Source: Bacillota bacterium
Lineage (GTDB): Bacteria > Bacillota > Clostridia > Oscillospirales > Acutalibacteraceae
DNA length: 64,000 nt
Assembly (NCBI GenBank): GCA_021769885.1
Contig: JAETSA010000001.1
Span: 103,963-167,962 of the forward strand
Direction: 5' to 3'
Part shown: positions 1-8,551 of the stretch, one piece after another
Position numbering within the stretch: position 1 is the first letter of the stretch
How the letters are laid out: each line of letters opens with the position of its first letter
Translations under genes and position numbers: made by a program
The notes under the pieces: generated by a model
What the model saw: only the letters and a program-made list of their open reading frames with translations
The model's database searches: none
What the model was told of the DNA's origin: nothing

Positions 1-1
1 C

Positions 2-877
2 GCCGGTCTTGCAGCATATGCGCAAACCGAAGCCGGATTGCCGTCGCTGAATGCATCGCAGTGGGTTTCCTTGATGGCGACTGTTTTGATGACAAGCTTC
101 GGCACTTGGGGCTTACCGCAAATGGTACAAAAGTATTTTGGTATCAAGGACGATAAGCAAGCGAAGCGCGGTATCATTATTTCAACGGTATTTGCCTTCT
201 TAATTGCAGGCGGCGGTTATTTTATCGGCTCGCTTTGTCACAAGTATTACACCGCGGGCGTGGATATGCCTGAAGCAGACTATATTGTTCCCAATATGTT
301 AAAGGATTCTTCTTTGCCGACTGTGCTTTTGGGTGTGATTATTGTTTTGCTGCTGTCTGCTTCTGTTTCGACGCTTTGCTCAATCACACTTTCTGCAGGC
401 AGTGCGCTGAGTATCGACTTGGTTTCCGTGAAAATCAAAAAAGATATGACGGATACACAAAAAGGGAAGCTTACTAAAATTTTCTGCGTACTTTTTATTA
501 TCCTTTCTTATGTCGTAGCAAACACCAAAACGCCGATTCTCGATATGATGAGCTATTCTTGGGGAATTATTTCAGGCTCGTTTTTAGCACCGTATGTTTT
601 GGCACTGTACTATAAAGGACTGAACAAATACGGTGCATGGGCGGGTATACTTACAGGCTTCTGCATTGCAATCATCCCTGCCGGCAGTAAGATTTTAAAT
701 CTTTTCGGCGTGGCATCGGCATCCGTTCTGAAGCTGATGGCACAGGGACCGCTGTATGCTTGCATCGCTATGCTTGCATCTATTGCGATGTGTCTGCTTG
801 TGAGCGTCCTCACCAAAAAGAAGTCGGAAAAAGAAGTTTCAGATTTCTTTTATAATGGTGTTGTCGAAAATGAATAA
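2..877 (+). CDS. Sodium:solute symporter (SSS family), C-terminal part
   Basis: The reading frame is open from the left edge, so the gene begins outside the window; about 292 residues are visible. The protein is strongly hydrophobic, with repeated membrane segments separated by short charged loops, and has the SSS-like segment GTWGLPQMVQKYFGIKD near its visible start. The family co-transports Na+ with small organic solutes such as proline, carboxylates or sugars. The substrate cannot be read from sequence. It lies directly upstream of an arylacetate/indolepyruvate module, which makes an organic acid or amino acid plausible, but that is inference. The last codons overlap a candidate promoter for the following operon. 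Confidence 0.85.
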   Translation, partial: AGLAAYAQTEAGLPSLNASQWVSLMATVLMTSFGTWGLPQMVQKYFGIKDDKQAKRGIIISTVFAFLIAGGGYFIGSLCHKYYTAGVDMPEADYIVPNMLKDSSLPTVLLGVIIVLLLSASVSTLCSITLSAGSALSIDLVSVKIKKDMTDTQKGKLTKIFCVLFIILSYVVANTKTPILDMMSYSWGIISGSFLAPYVLALYYKGLNKYGAWAGILTGFCIAIIPAGSKILNLFGVASASVLKLMAQGPLYACIAMLASIAMCLLVSVLTKKKSEKEVSDFFYNGVVENE

Positions 878-889
878 GTATGCTATACT
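861..889 (+). promoter_or_regulatory. Candidate sigma-A promoter for the paaK-ior operon
   Basis: TTGTCG at 861-866 and TATACT at 884-889 are separated by 17 bases. The -35 lies inside the last codons of the symporter gene. Transcription would start near 896 and run straight into the hairpin at 908-931. It is a consensus-based prediction only. Confidence 0.45.
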
Positions 890-907
890 TTAAATAGAAT
901 TTTTGTG

Positions 908-931
908 CAGCCGCAGTAAATTCTGCGGCTG
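908..931 (+). terminator. GC-rich hairpin after the symporter gene
   Basis: CAGCCGCAG (908-916) pairs perfectly with CTGCGGCTG (923-931) around the loop TAAATT. Only three T follow, so it is a weak intrinsic terminator for the symporter. It could instead be a leader hairpin or attenuator of the next operon, because a candidate promoter lies just upstream. Confidence 0.55.
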
Positions 932-974
932 TTTGCTGTAGTTTGTATTATTTTTGAAAGGTGGAAGGAAAAGG

Positions 975-2273
975 ATGTTTTTTCAAAAGGAACTTGAAAC
1001 AATGTCCCGAAAACAAATCGAAGAGATTCAGCTGGAGCGGTTAAAGTATACGGTAAATTACTGTTATACCAATGTTCCGTTTTATAAAAAGAAGCTGGAT
1101 GACGCCGGCGTTACACCGGATCAAATCAAAACATTAGATGACATTCGCCGTATCCCGCCGACAACCAAAGCAGATTTGCGCGATAATTATCCGTTTGGCC
1201 TGTTTGCAGTGCCGATGAAGGATATCGTTCGGATTCACGCGTCATCCGGTACAACGGGTAAGCCGACGGTGGTCGGCTATACCAAGCACGATTTGGATAT
1301 GTGGTCTGACTGTATGGCACGTCTGTGCGCGGCGGCGGGCGCAACTTCGGACGACATTGTGCAGATTTCCTTCGGCTACGGTATGTTTACGGGCGCTTTG
1401 GGTCTCCATTACGGGTTAGAGAAGCTTGGCTGTGCAGTTGTGCCGAATTCCAGCGGCAATACGGAAAAAGCGTTAATGTATATGCGCGATTTCAAAACAA
1501 CTGCATTGGTTGCTACGCCGTCTTATGCATTGTATATGGCAGAAACTGCAAAATCCTTGGAATATCCGATGTCAGACTATCATTTGCGCCTTGGTCTTTT
1601 TGGCTCAGAGGGCTGCACACCCGAAATGCGCACGCAAATTGAAAACGGTTGGGGACTTTTTGCGACCGACAATTACGGTATGAGCGAATTGATGGGTCCC
1701 GGCGTTTCGGGCGAATGCACGGAACGTTGCGGATTACATATCAATGAGGACTATTTTCTTGCGGAAATCGTTGACCCCAATACCTTGGAGGTACTCGGTG
1801 AAGGGGAGACAGGCGAAGTGCTGATTACGACTCTGACGAAAGAAGGCATCCCGTTGCTCCGTTACCGCACACGCGATATTTCAAGAATTATCTATGAACC
1901 GTGTAAATGCGGCAGAACCTTTGCGAGAATGGATAAAATCAAGGGCAGAAGCGATGATATGCTGAAGATTCGTGGCGTAAACGTATTCCCGTCACAAATT
2001 GAAAGCGTACTGGTCGGTATGGATAACGTCAGTCCGCATTACCAGCTGATTGTGCGCCGAGAGGGCTTTGCCGACACGTTGGAAATTCAAGTGGAATTGT
2101 CCGACACTTCGCTTTTGGAAAGCTTCGGTAAGATTCAGGAATTGCAAAATAAAATCAAGCATAATATTCACACGGTACTCGGCATTCAGTGCAAGGTAAG
2201 CATTGTAGAGCCGAATACCATTGAGCGTTTTGTCGGCAAAGCAAAGCGCGTTGTGGATTTGAGAAACCAATAA
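975..2273 (+). CDS. paaK: Phenylacetate-CoA ligase (first copy)
   Basis: An AMP-forming acyl-CoA ligase of 432 residues that joins phenylacetate or related arylacetates to CoA; in peptide fermenters it can run in reverse to make ATP from arylacetyl-CoA. The adenylation P-loop SSGTTGKPTVVGYT is present, followed by the family core (DNYGMSEL) and the C-terminal hinge region with RGVNVFPSQIE. Length matches the family. I chose the ATG at 975 because GGTGG/GGAAGG precedes it; a TTG at 954 is in frame but poorly placed. It is followed after 16 bases by iorA, which produces arylacetyl-CoA, so the two proteins act in sequence. A second paralogue lies at 4618. Confidence 0.92.
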   Translation: MFFQKELETMSRKQIEEIQLERLKYTVNYCYTNVPFYKKKLDDAGVTPDQIKTLDDIRRIPPTTKADLRDNYPFGLFAVPMKDIVRIHASSGTTGKPTVVGYTKHDLDMWSDCMARLCAAAGATSDDIVQISFGYGMFTGALGLHYGLEKLGCAVVPNSSGNTEKALMYMRDFKTTALVATPSYALYMAETAKSLEYPMSDYHLRLGLFGSEGCTPEMRTQIENGWGLFATDNYGMSELMGPGVSGECTERCGLHINEDYFLAEIVDPNTLEVLGEGETGEVLITTLTKEGIPLLRYRTRDISRIIYEPCKCGRTFARMDKIKGRSDDMLKIRGVNVFPSQIESVLVGMDNVSPHYQLIVRREGFADTLEIQVELSDTSLLESFGKIQELQNKIKHNIHTVLGIQCKVSIVEPNTIERFVGKAKRVVDLRNQ

Positions 2274-2289
2274 ATTCTGAGGTGAAAAA

Positions 2290-4023
2290 ATGGAGAAGAA
2301 ATTACTGATTGGTAATGAGGCGGTTGCGCGCGGCCTTTATGAAGCGGGGCTGCGTGTCGCTTCAAGCTACCCTGGTACACCGAGTACGGAAATTACCGAG
2401 TGTGTGGCAAAATACGATGAGATTTACAGTGAATGGGCGCCGAATGAAAAAGTGGCTATGGAAGTCGCCATCGGTGCGGCAATTGCGGGTGCGCGTTCCT
2501 TTTGCGCGATGAAGCACGTTGGCTTGAATGTTGCCGCAGACCCGTTATTTACCGCATCTTACACAGGCATTAACGCCGGTATGGTCATTGCAGTAGCGGA
2601 TGACCCGGGGATGCACTCCTCGCAGAATGAGCAGGATTCCCGTCATTATGCAAAGGCGTCCAAAATTATGATGCTTGAGCCGTCGGATTCCAATGAATGC
2701 TTACAGTATGCAAAGCTCGCATTTGAGCTTTCCGAAAAATTTGATACGCCTGTTATTTTACGTTTGACCACGCGCGTTGCGCACTCCAGAAGCTTAGCGG
2801 CGATTTCCGAGCGTGTAGACAACGGGCTTTTGGAATACAAAAAAGACCCGATGAAATATGTGATGATGCCGGGTATGGCAATCAAAAAACATATTGTGGT
2901 TGAGCAAAGAATTTTGGATCAGGTCGCTTGGGCGGAAACCGCCGTAATCAATACGGAAGAAATCAACAGTACGGATATCGGCGTGATTACATCGGGCATT
3001 ACATATCAGTATGCCAAAGAAGCACTTGGCAAAAACGCCTCTTATTTGAAGCTCGGCTGTGTGTACCCGTTGCCTGTGGAAAAAATCAAGGCGTTTGCCG
3101 CAAAGTGCAAAAAAGTATATGTGCTTGAAGAGCTTGATCCGTTTGTGGAAGAGCACTGCAAACAGAACGGCATCGAGGTCATCGGTAAAGAAGCTTTCAC
3201 CTTGCAGGGCGAATACTCGCAAAGCTTGATTAAACAGGTGATTTTGGGCGAAACGGATGCATTCACAAAAACCGATTTGGATATTCCCGCCCGCCCGCCT
3301 GTACTTTGCGCCGGATGCCCGCACAGAGGTCTTTATTATGCACTGAAAAAGCTGAATGTAACCGTCAGCGGCGACATTGGATGCTATACGCTCGGCGCAC
3401 TTCCGCCGCTTGGAATGGTCGATACCTGTGTGTGTATGGGCGCATCTGTTTCCGCTTTGCACGGGCGCAATAAGGCGGATGCCGAAAACGCGAAAAAATC
3501 CGTTGCCGTTATCGGTGATTCCACCTTTATGCATTCAGGCGTCACGGGTCTTATCAACATCGCTTACAACCAAAGCAATTCAACCGTCATTATTTTGGAT
3601 AACAGTATTACAGGTATGACAGGGCATCAGGAAAATCCCACGACAGGCAAAACCATCAAGGGTGACCCGACCACGGCAGTCAGCTTAGAGTTACTCGCAA
3701 GGGCTGTCGGTATTGACCGTGTACGTGTCATTGACCCGTATAATCTGAAAGAATGCGAAGATGTTCTGCGCGAAGAAATTGCTGTAGACGCACCGTCGGT
3801 TGTGATTTCCCGCCGACCCTGTGCATTGCTCAAATACGTGAAGCACAATCCGCCTATGCACGTCAATCCCGATAAGTGCGTGGGTTGTAAGATGTGTATG
3901 AAAATCGGTTGCCCGGCAATCAGTATGAAAAATAAGAAATCCGTAATTGACTTTACACAGTGCGTTGGCTGTAATGTATGCAGCCAGCTTTGCAAATTTG
4001 ATGCAATTGAGGAGGGCAAGTGA
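2290..4023 (+). CDS. iorA: Indolepyruvate:ferredoxin oxidoreductase alpha subunit
   Basis: A 577-residue catalytic subunit that oxidatively decarboxylates aryl pyruvates from transamination of Trp, Phe and Tyr to arylacetyl-CoA, reducing ferredoxin. The N-terminal half begins LLIGNEAVARG with the pyruvate-binding SSYPGTPSTEITE region. The C-terminal half contains the thiamine diphosphate site (GDIGCYTLG and GDSTFMHSGVTGL). The last 55 residues carry two [4Fe-4S] motifs, CVGCKMCMKIGCP and CVGCNVCSQLC. It sits between paaK and iorB, with iorB starting one base after its stop codon. All expected cofactor motifs are intact, so an active, oxygen-sensitive enzyme is likely. Confidence 0.95.
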   Translation: MEKKLLIGNEAVARGLYEAGLRVASSYPGTPSTEITECVAKYDEIYSEWAPNEKVAMEVAIGAAIAGARSFCAMKHVGLNVAADPLFTASYTGINAGMVIAVADDPGMHSSQNEQDSRHYAKASKIMMLEPSDSNECLQYAKLAFELSEKFDTPVILRLTTRVAHSRSLAAISERVDNGLLEYKKDPMKYVMMPGMAIKKHIVVEQRILDQVAWAETAVINTEEINSTDIGVITSGITYQYAKEALGKNASYLKLGCVYPLPVEKIKAFAAKCKKVYVLEELDPFVEEHCKQNGIEVIGKEAFTLQGEYSQSLIKQVILGETDAFTKTDLDIPARPPVLCAGCPHRGLYYALKKLNVTVSGDIGCYTLGALPPLGMVDTCVCMGASVSALHGRNKADAENAKKSVAVIGDSTFMHSGVTGLINIAYNQSNSTVIILDNSITGMTGHQENPTTGKTIKGDPTTAVSLELLARAVGIDRVRVIDPYNLKECEDVLREEIAVDAPSVVISRRPCALLKYVKHNPPMHVNPDKCVGCKMCMKIGCPAISMKNKKSVIDFTQCVGCNVCSQLCKFDAIEEGK

Positions 4024-4024
4024 T

Positions 4025-4603
4025 ATGGAAACCAAAAGCATTATGATTGTCGGCGTCGGCGGACAGGGTACGTTGCTTGCCAGCCGTCTTTTGGGCGCGG
4101 CACTGCTTTCTGAAAATTATGACGTGAAAGTATCCGAAGTGCACGGGATGAGCCAACGCGGCGGTTCGGTTGTGACTTATGTCAAATACGGCGAAGAGGT
4201 GTTCTCTCCGATTGTTCGCGAGGGGCAAGCAGATTTTATATTGGCTTTTGAGCAGTTGGAGGCGGCTCGTTGGTTGCCTTTCCTCAAAAAAGGCGGCACG
4301 ATGATTGCCAATTCACAAAAAATTGACCCAATGCCTGTGGTTATCGGCAATGCACAGTATCCTGACGGAGTGCTCGACGCAATTCGTGCAACCGGTGCGG
4401 ATTTGGTAGAAGCGGATGCCCTTACTTTGGCGGTAGAGGCAGGTTCTCCCAAGGCTGTGAATGTTGTCTTAATCGGCGTAATGGCAGCAAGAATGGATTT
4501 GCCCTACGAAGTATGGGAAAAGGCGATTCGCGAAACCGTACCTGAAAAGTTTTTGGAGATGAACCTCAAAGCATTCAAATTGGGCTTTGAGAGTGCAAAA
4601 TAA
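4025..4603 (+). CDS. iorB: Indolepyruvate:ferredoxin oxidoreductase beta subunit
   Basis: A 192-residue gamma-type subunit of the 2-oxoacid:ferredoxin oxidoreductase family, partner of IorA. It begins IMIVGVGGQGTLLASRLLG, the hallmark nucleotide-like glycine motif, and has VSEVHGMSQRGGSV, both diagnostic for this family. The ATG at 4025 is preceded by GGAGGG, which lies in the end of iorA, and the two genes are spaced by one base, indicating translational coupling. Length is typical. Confidence 0.95.
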   Translation: METKSIMIVGVGGQGTLLASRLLGAALLSENYDVKVSEVHGMSQRGGSVVTYVKYGEEVFSPIVREGQADFILAFEQLEAARWLPFLKKGGTMIANSQKIDPMPVVIGNAQYPDGVLDAIRATGADLVEADALTLAVEAGSPKAVNVVLIGVMAARMDLPYEVWEKAIRETVPEKFLEMNLKAFKLGFESAK

Positions 4604-4617
4604 AAGGGGTGTTCACC

Positions 4618-5922
4618 ATGGAAAAGGTCTATTTTAATCCGGATGTTGAATTGGCATCGAGAGACTATTTACGCGCCGTTCAATCAGCAAGACTCATCAA
4701 GATGGTAGAAAACTGTTACAACAATGTACCTTTCTACAAGAAAAAATTTGATGATATCGGGCTTTTGCCGGGGGATATTAAGTCCATTGATGACATCACA
4801 AAGCTGCCGTTTACAATCAAACAGGATCTCCGCGATAACTATCCGTTCGGCTTGTTTGCTGTTCCGAATGAAAAGCTTGTGCGTATTCACGCTTCGTCTG
4901 GAACGACGGGCAAGCAGACGGTTGTCGGCTATACACAGCACGATGTGGATGTGTGGGCAGAGGGCGCCGCACGTGCAATCGTTGCCGCCGGCGGCACAAA
5001 AGGCGATAAAATCCACGTTTCCTACGGATATGGGTTGTTCACAGGCGGCTTGGGTCTGCACTACGGCGCAGAAAAGCTTGGCGCAACCGCGATTCCGGCT
5101 TCTTCGGGCAATACTCACCGTCAAATGCAGATTTTGCAGGATTTCGGTTCGGATATTCTTTGCTGTACGCCTTCGTATGCTATGTTTATCGGCGAATCTT
5201 TAAAAGCGGCGGGTGTGGACTCCTCAAAGATCCCGCTTCGTGCAGGTATTTTCGGGGCAGAAGCGTGGAGCGAAAATATGCGCCGCGAAATTGAAAAATC
5301 CCTGAATATTAAAGCCTATGATATTTATGGACTTTCCGAAATTGCAGGCCCTGGTGTTGCTTATGAATGCTGTGAGCAGTCGGGTATGCACATTTGTGAA
5401 GATTATTTCTACCCTGAGGTTGTTGACCCCGACACCTTAGAACCGTTGCCCGACGGCAAATACGGTGAATTGGTCTTTACCTGCATCGGCAAAGAGGCAC
5501 TGCCACTTGTGCGGTACAGAACACGTGATATTACCGCACTGTCACATGAAAAATGTGCGTGTGGAAGAACACTTGTTAAGATGCTCAAGCCCAAGGGCAG
5601 AAGTGACGATATGCTGATCATCCGCGGCGTAAACGTTTTCCCGTCGCAGGTGGAGCACGTAATTCTTTCCCTCGGTATGGAGCCAAACTATCAAATTGTT
5701 GTAGACCGTGTCAATAATTTGGATGTTATGACCGTGAAAATCGAAATGTCCGATGCACTGCTTTCCGATTCCGTACGTAAAGTGGAGGATCAGGAAAACC
5801 GCATTAAGGCGGCAATGCAAACAACGCTCGGCGTTTCGGCAAAAATCAAACTGGTTGAACCCCGTTCCTTGCCGCGCTCGGAGGGCAAAGCAGTTCGGGT
5901 CATTGATAACCGCGAAATTTAA
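4618..5922 (+). CDS. paaK: Phenylacetate-CoA ligase (second copy)
   Basis: A second AMP-forming arylacetate-CoA ligase, 434 residues, clearly paralogous to the copy at 975: same P-loop (SSGTTGKQTVVGYT), same SDDMLIIRGVNVFPSQ hinge and the same overall length. The two are diverged throughout, so it is not a recent duplication. The ATG at 4618 follows AAAGGGG at good spacing; a GTG at 4609 is a worse alternative. Two ligases flanking iorAB may divide substrates (indoleacetate, phenylacetate, hydroxyphenylacetate), which is inference. Confidence 0.92.
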   Translation: MEKVYFNPDVELASRDYLRAVQSARLIKMVENCYNNVPFYKKKFDDIGLLPGDIKSIDDITKLPFTIKQDLRDNYPFGLFAVPNEKLVRIHASSGTTGKQTVVGYTQHDVDVWAEGAARAIVAAGGTKGDKIHVSYGYGLFTGGLGLHYGAEKLGATAIPASSGNTHRQMQILQDFGSDILCCTPSYAMFIGESLKAAGVDSSKIPLRAGIFGAEAWSENMRREIEKSLNIKAYDIYGLSEIAGPGVAYECCEQSGMHICEDYFYPEVVDPDTLEPLPDGKYGELVFTCIGKEALPLVRYRTRDITALSHEKCACGRTLVKMLKPKGRSDDMLIIRGVNVFPSQVEHVILSLGMEPNYQIVVDRVNNLDVMTVKIEMSDALLSDSVRKVEDQENRIKAAMQTTLGVSAKIKLVEPRSLPRSEGKAVRVIDNREI

Positions 5923-5934
5923 GGAGGTTTTGGT

Positions 5935-6360
5935 ATGGCAATTCGGCAAATATCTGTTTTTGTTGAAAACAAACCCGGCAGACTGGCAGAAATTACAGGC
6001 TTTCTCGCAGAAGGCGGCGTGAGTATTCGCGCATTCTCCATTGCAGACACAACAGATTTCGGTATTTTGCGCTTGATTGTGTCTGATACGCAAAAGGCGG
6101 CGGAGGTATTGAAGGCGGCGGGCGTTGCCGTTTCCATTACCGAGGTTGTCGGCATCTCGATTCCTGATGTGACAGGCACTTTCGCAAAGGTTGTAAAAGT
6201 GCTTGCGGATGCGGGTGAAAATGTGGAATATGCCTATGCATTCCTGACACCCGAGGCGGGGCACGCGTATGTGATTGTGCGCGTGGATGACAACGCGGTC
6301 GCCACGGCGGTGCTGAAAGAAAACGGGATTACCGTAATTGACGAAGCTTCGATTCTGTAA
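5935..6360 (+). CDS. Tandem ACT-domain protein of the arylacetate operon
   Basis: A 141-residue protein made of two ACT-like halves: residues about 4-65 start QISVFVENKPGRLAEIT, and residues about 70-135 start GISIPDVTGTFAKVVKVL. ACT domains bind amino acids as regulatory ligands. A perfect AAGGAGG site precedes the ATG and only 12 bases separate it from paaK, so it is the last gene of the paaK-iorA-iorB-paaK operon and precedes its terminator. A role as an aromatic amino acid sensor for the pathway is inferred from position; no catalytic domain is present. Confidence 0.85.
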   Translation: MAIRQISVFVENKPGRLAEITGFLAEGGVSIRAFSIADTTDFGILRLIVSDTQKAAEVLKAAGVAVSITEVVGISIPDVTGTFAKVVKVLADAGENVEYAYAFLTPEAGHAYVIVRVDDNAVATAVLKENGITVIDEASIL

Positions 6361-6386
6361 TCTGTAAACGGCATCAGCTTTATGTG

Positions 6387-6417
6387 CGGGCGGCTCTAAA
6401 AACGAGCCGCCCGTTTT
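6387..6417 (+). terminator. Intrinsic terminator of the paaK-ior operon
   Basis: CGGGCGGCTC (6387-6396) pairs perfectly with GAGCCGCCCG (6404-6413) around a 7-base loop and is followed by TTTT. Confidence 0.88.
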
Positions 6418-6434
6418 GCAATAGGGGGATTTGT

Positions 6435-7397
6435 ATGAAAAAAAGTTTGATTTATCTTATGTGTTTAACTCTTTTATTTACCGCTTTGTGCGGTTGCAGG
6501 CAATCCGATGATAACACGCCGCCTGCCCAAACAGAAGCCTCCACCGATGCACCCAATAATCAGGAGCAAAAATACACCTACGAAGAATATTGTGCAATGT
6601 TCCCTGCTTTTGCCGAGTATGCTGCGAAAGACGCGGAATTGTATTGGATGGTTGACGAAACAGAGGAAACAAGCGGTAAAAAAATTGCGGCAATCCACTG
6701 TTATAATGCAGACAATTCTTACAATTTGTTTCAAATCAGCAATGCTTTTTGGCGGTATGCCTATTCGGAATTTTACGTAAAGTTTAGTAATTTTAATATC
6801 GTCACAGTTGGCGCAGAAACCTTTTACGCATTTAATATGTGCAGACATGTATCAACCGGCGGAACTTTTGTAGAAGATTTATTGCTCATTTCCCCGAGCC
6901 GTGCAGACAAAATCTATTCAGTTACGCTAGAAAGTGCTTTCGATGCCGTGGCAAAGAAAATCGATATTCAATACTCGAAAGAGAAGCAGGAATTGACCGT
7001 TCGTGATTCTAAAGGAACAACGATTCTTCCGCTCCCGAGCAAAAAGACAATCGATTTTGATGACGGCTTTGTGCTGGAAAAGAGCCTGAAGTTTGTAGAT
7101 TTATGTGTGCAAATGTCTTTCGATGAAGAACGGGATGAAAAATATTATTGCTGGAATTATGAGGTGGATGACGGCCAAATCTATATCCAAACAGTTATGT
7201 TTGCAAACTATCGCATCGCGGAGGATGCACAGGGTCATTATTCGCACTACAGCGAAGAATATGAGTGGATTGGTGCGGTTCGCACAAGAGTCCTGTTTGA
7301 CGGCGACAATATTTCTTTTGGCGACGCCATATTTACACCTGACTGCTTTTCAAAGTCTTCTCCTCTTTTCCTTGCAATCTTCCCTGATTTGTTGTAA
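6435..7397 (+). CDS. Predicted lipoprotein of unknown function
   Basis: The 320-residue product starts with a lipoprotein signal: MKKS, a hydrophobic stretch, and the lipobox LCGC with the lipidated Cys at residue 21. After it comes an acidic, Thr/Pro/Gln-rich spacer (about residues 22-46) and then a globular extracellular region with many Tyr, Phe and Asp residues that I do not assign to a family. The ATG at 6435 follows AGGGGG. It stands alone between a terminator and the signal peptidase promoter. A membrane-anchored extracellular role is all that can be supported. Confidence 0.75.
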   Translation: MKKSLIYLMCLTLLFTALCGCRQSDDNTPPAQTEASTDAPNNQEQKYTYEEYCAMFPAFAEYAAKDAELYWMVDETEETSGKKIAAIHCYNADNSYNLFQISNAFWRYAYSEFYVKFSNFNIVTVGAETFYAFNMCRHVSTGGTFVEDLLLISPSRADKIYSVTLESAFDAVAKKIDIQYSKEKQELTVRDSKGTTILPLPSKKTIDFDDGFVLEKSLKFVDLCVQMSFDEERDEKYYCWNYEVDDGQIYIQTVMFANYRIAEDAQGHYSHYSEEYEWIGAVRTRVLFDGDNISFGDAIFTPDCFSKSSPLFLAIFPDLL

Positions 7398-7400
7398 AAT
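7372..7400 (+). promoter_or_regulatory. Candidate promoter for the signal peptidase operon
   Basis: TTGCAA (7372-7377) and TAAAAT (7395-7400) are separated by 17 bases. The elements overlap the end of the upstream lipoprotein gene and would start transcription near 7407. The promoter at 11317 has the same two hexamers and spacing. Confidence 0.5.
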
Positions 7401-7429
7401 ACCTAAATAGAACAGGGTAGGTGTACAAC

Positions 7430-8023
7430 TTGAGAAAAAGTGAACAGTTTGTAATCCCTTATACGGACTTGAATGCTGTAAATACGAAGGAATCCAAAGC
7501 TTGGAATTTCGTTTATGAATGGATGGATTCGTTGGTATTTGCGTTTATAACCATATTGCTCGTATTTACCTTTTTGTTTCGTATTGTCGGCGTGAAAGGC
7601 ACTTCTATGGTGCCTACACTGCAAAACGGAAATTGGCTGGCGGTCCGTGCCATCAACACAGAAATTCAGCGTGGTGATATTGTTGTTGTCACACAACCGA
7701 ATGCTTTAAATGAACCGATTATAAAGCGTGTCATCGGTTTAAGCGGTGACAAAATCAACATCAATTTTGAAACGGGCGAAGTCACCGTAAACGGTACGGT
7801 ACTCAACGAACCGTATATCGCTGAGCCGACACATCATCGGTTTGATGTTACATTTCCGGTTACTGTGCCCCCGGGCTGTGTGTTTGTAATGGGCGATAAT
7901 CGCAACGACTCTTTGGATAGCCGCTCCTCAGTTATCGGCTTCATAGACTGCGGTTATATTTTAGGCGTAGCGGAGTTTCGAATTATACCTTTCGGAGATT
8001 GGAAGATAGATACAAATGCGTAA
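7430..8023 (+). CDS. lepB: Type I signal peptidase (first of a tandem pair)
   Basis: A 197-residue membrane protease that cleaves Sec/Tat signal peptides outside the membrane. There is one N-terminal membrane segment at about residues 33-52. The catalytic Ser59 lies in GTSMVPTL and the general-base Lys99 in IIKRVIG, followed by the conserved box FVMGDNRNDSLDSR. The start is uncertain: TTG at 7430 has AGGTG at a fitting distance, while GTG at 7421 would add three residues. It overlaps the second signal peptidase gene by 8 bases. Confidence 0.93.
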   Translation: MRKSEQFVIPYTDLNAVNTKESKAWNFVYEWMDSLVFAFITILLVFTFLFRIVGVKGTSMVPTLQNGNWLAVRAINTEIQRGDIVVVTQPNALNEPIIKRVIGLSGDKININFETGEVTVNGTVLNEPYIAEPTHHRFDVTFPVTVPPGCVFVMGDNRNDSLDSRSSVIGFIDCGYILGVAEFRIIPFGDWKIDTNA

Positions 8024-8549
8024 AAAAACTTTGACAAACATTTATGATTTTGCATCCGTTTTGGTTTCGGCGATTTTGGCGGTCGGGCTGATTTTCACTT
8101 TTTTATTTAAGATTTCAGCCGTAGACGGCGATTCTATGAATAATACCTTGCAGCACGGCGATAAGCTGATTCTTTCGGCAAGGGACTGGGATGTGGAATA
8201 TGGTGATATTGTCGTTATTTCACAGCCGAATGCGCTTGAGAAAGTATTGATTAAGCGGGTCATTGCAACTGAGGGACAAACCATTTCGGTCGATGCAATT
8301 AACGGTCGTGTCATCATTGACGGTAAAGCAATTTACGAGCCGTATATTGCCGAACGTATGCGGGAGCAAGGCGATATGCATTACCCGCTGACGGTGCCCG
8401 AGGGTTGTGTGTTCGCTATGGGCGACAATCGAAATCACTCTACGGACAGCCGATATAAAATGGTCGGGATTATTGACGAACGCTATATTGTCGGCGAGGC
8501 CATTTACAGAATCGGCGACACACATCTTTTGTCAGACAGTTTGGAGTAA
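8016..8549 (+). CDS. lepB: Type I signal peptidase (second of a tandem pair)
   Basis: A 177-residue paralogue of the preceding gene with one N-terminal membrane segment (about residues 12-32), catalytic Ser40 in GDSMNNTL, Lys80 in LIKRVIA and the box FAMGDNRNHSTDSR. It overlaps the previous gene by 8 bases, so the two are translationally coupled. Both catalytic pairs are intact, so both copies should be active. The gene leads directly into ylqF, the usual Firmicute neighbourhood. Confidence 0.93.
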   Translation: MRKKTLTNIYDFASVLVSAILAVGLIFTFLFKISAVDGDSMNNTLQHGDKLILSARDWDVEYGDIVVISQPNALEKVLIKRVIATEGQTISVDAINGRVIIDGKAIYEPYIAERMREQGDMHYPLTVPEGCVFAMGDNRNHSTDSRYKMVGIIDERYIVGEAIYRIGDTHLLSDSLE

Positions 8550-8551
8550 AT

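Noticed and set aside
2794-3534. A 246-codon frame on the strand opposite iorA
   Set aside because: It is a mirror frame of a strongly conserved gene and has no protein-like motifs.
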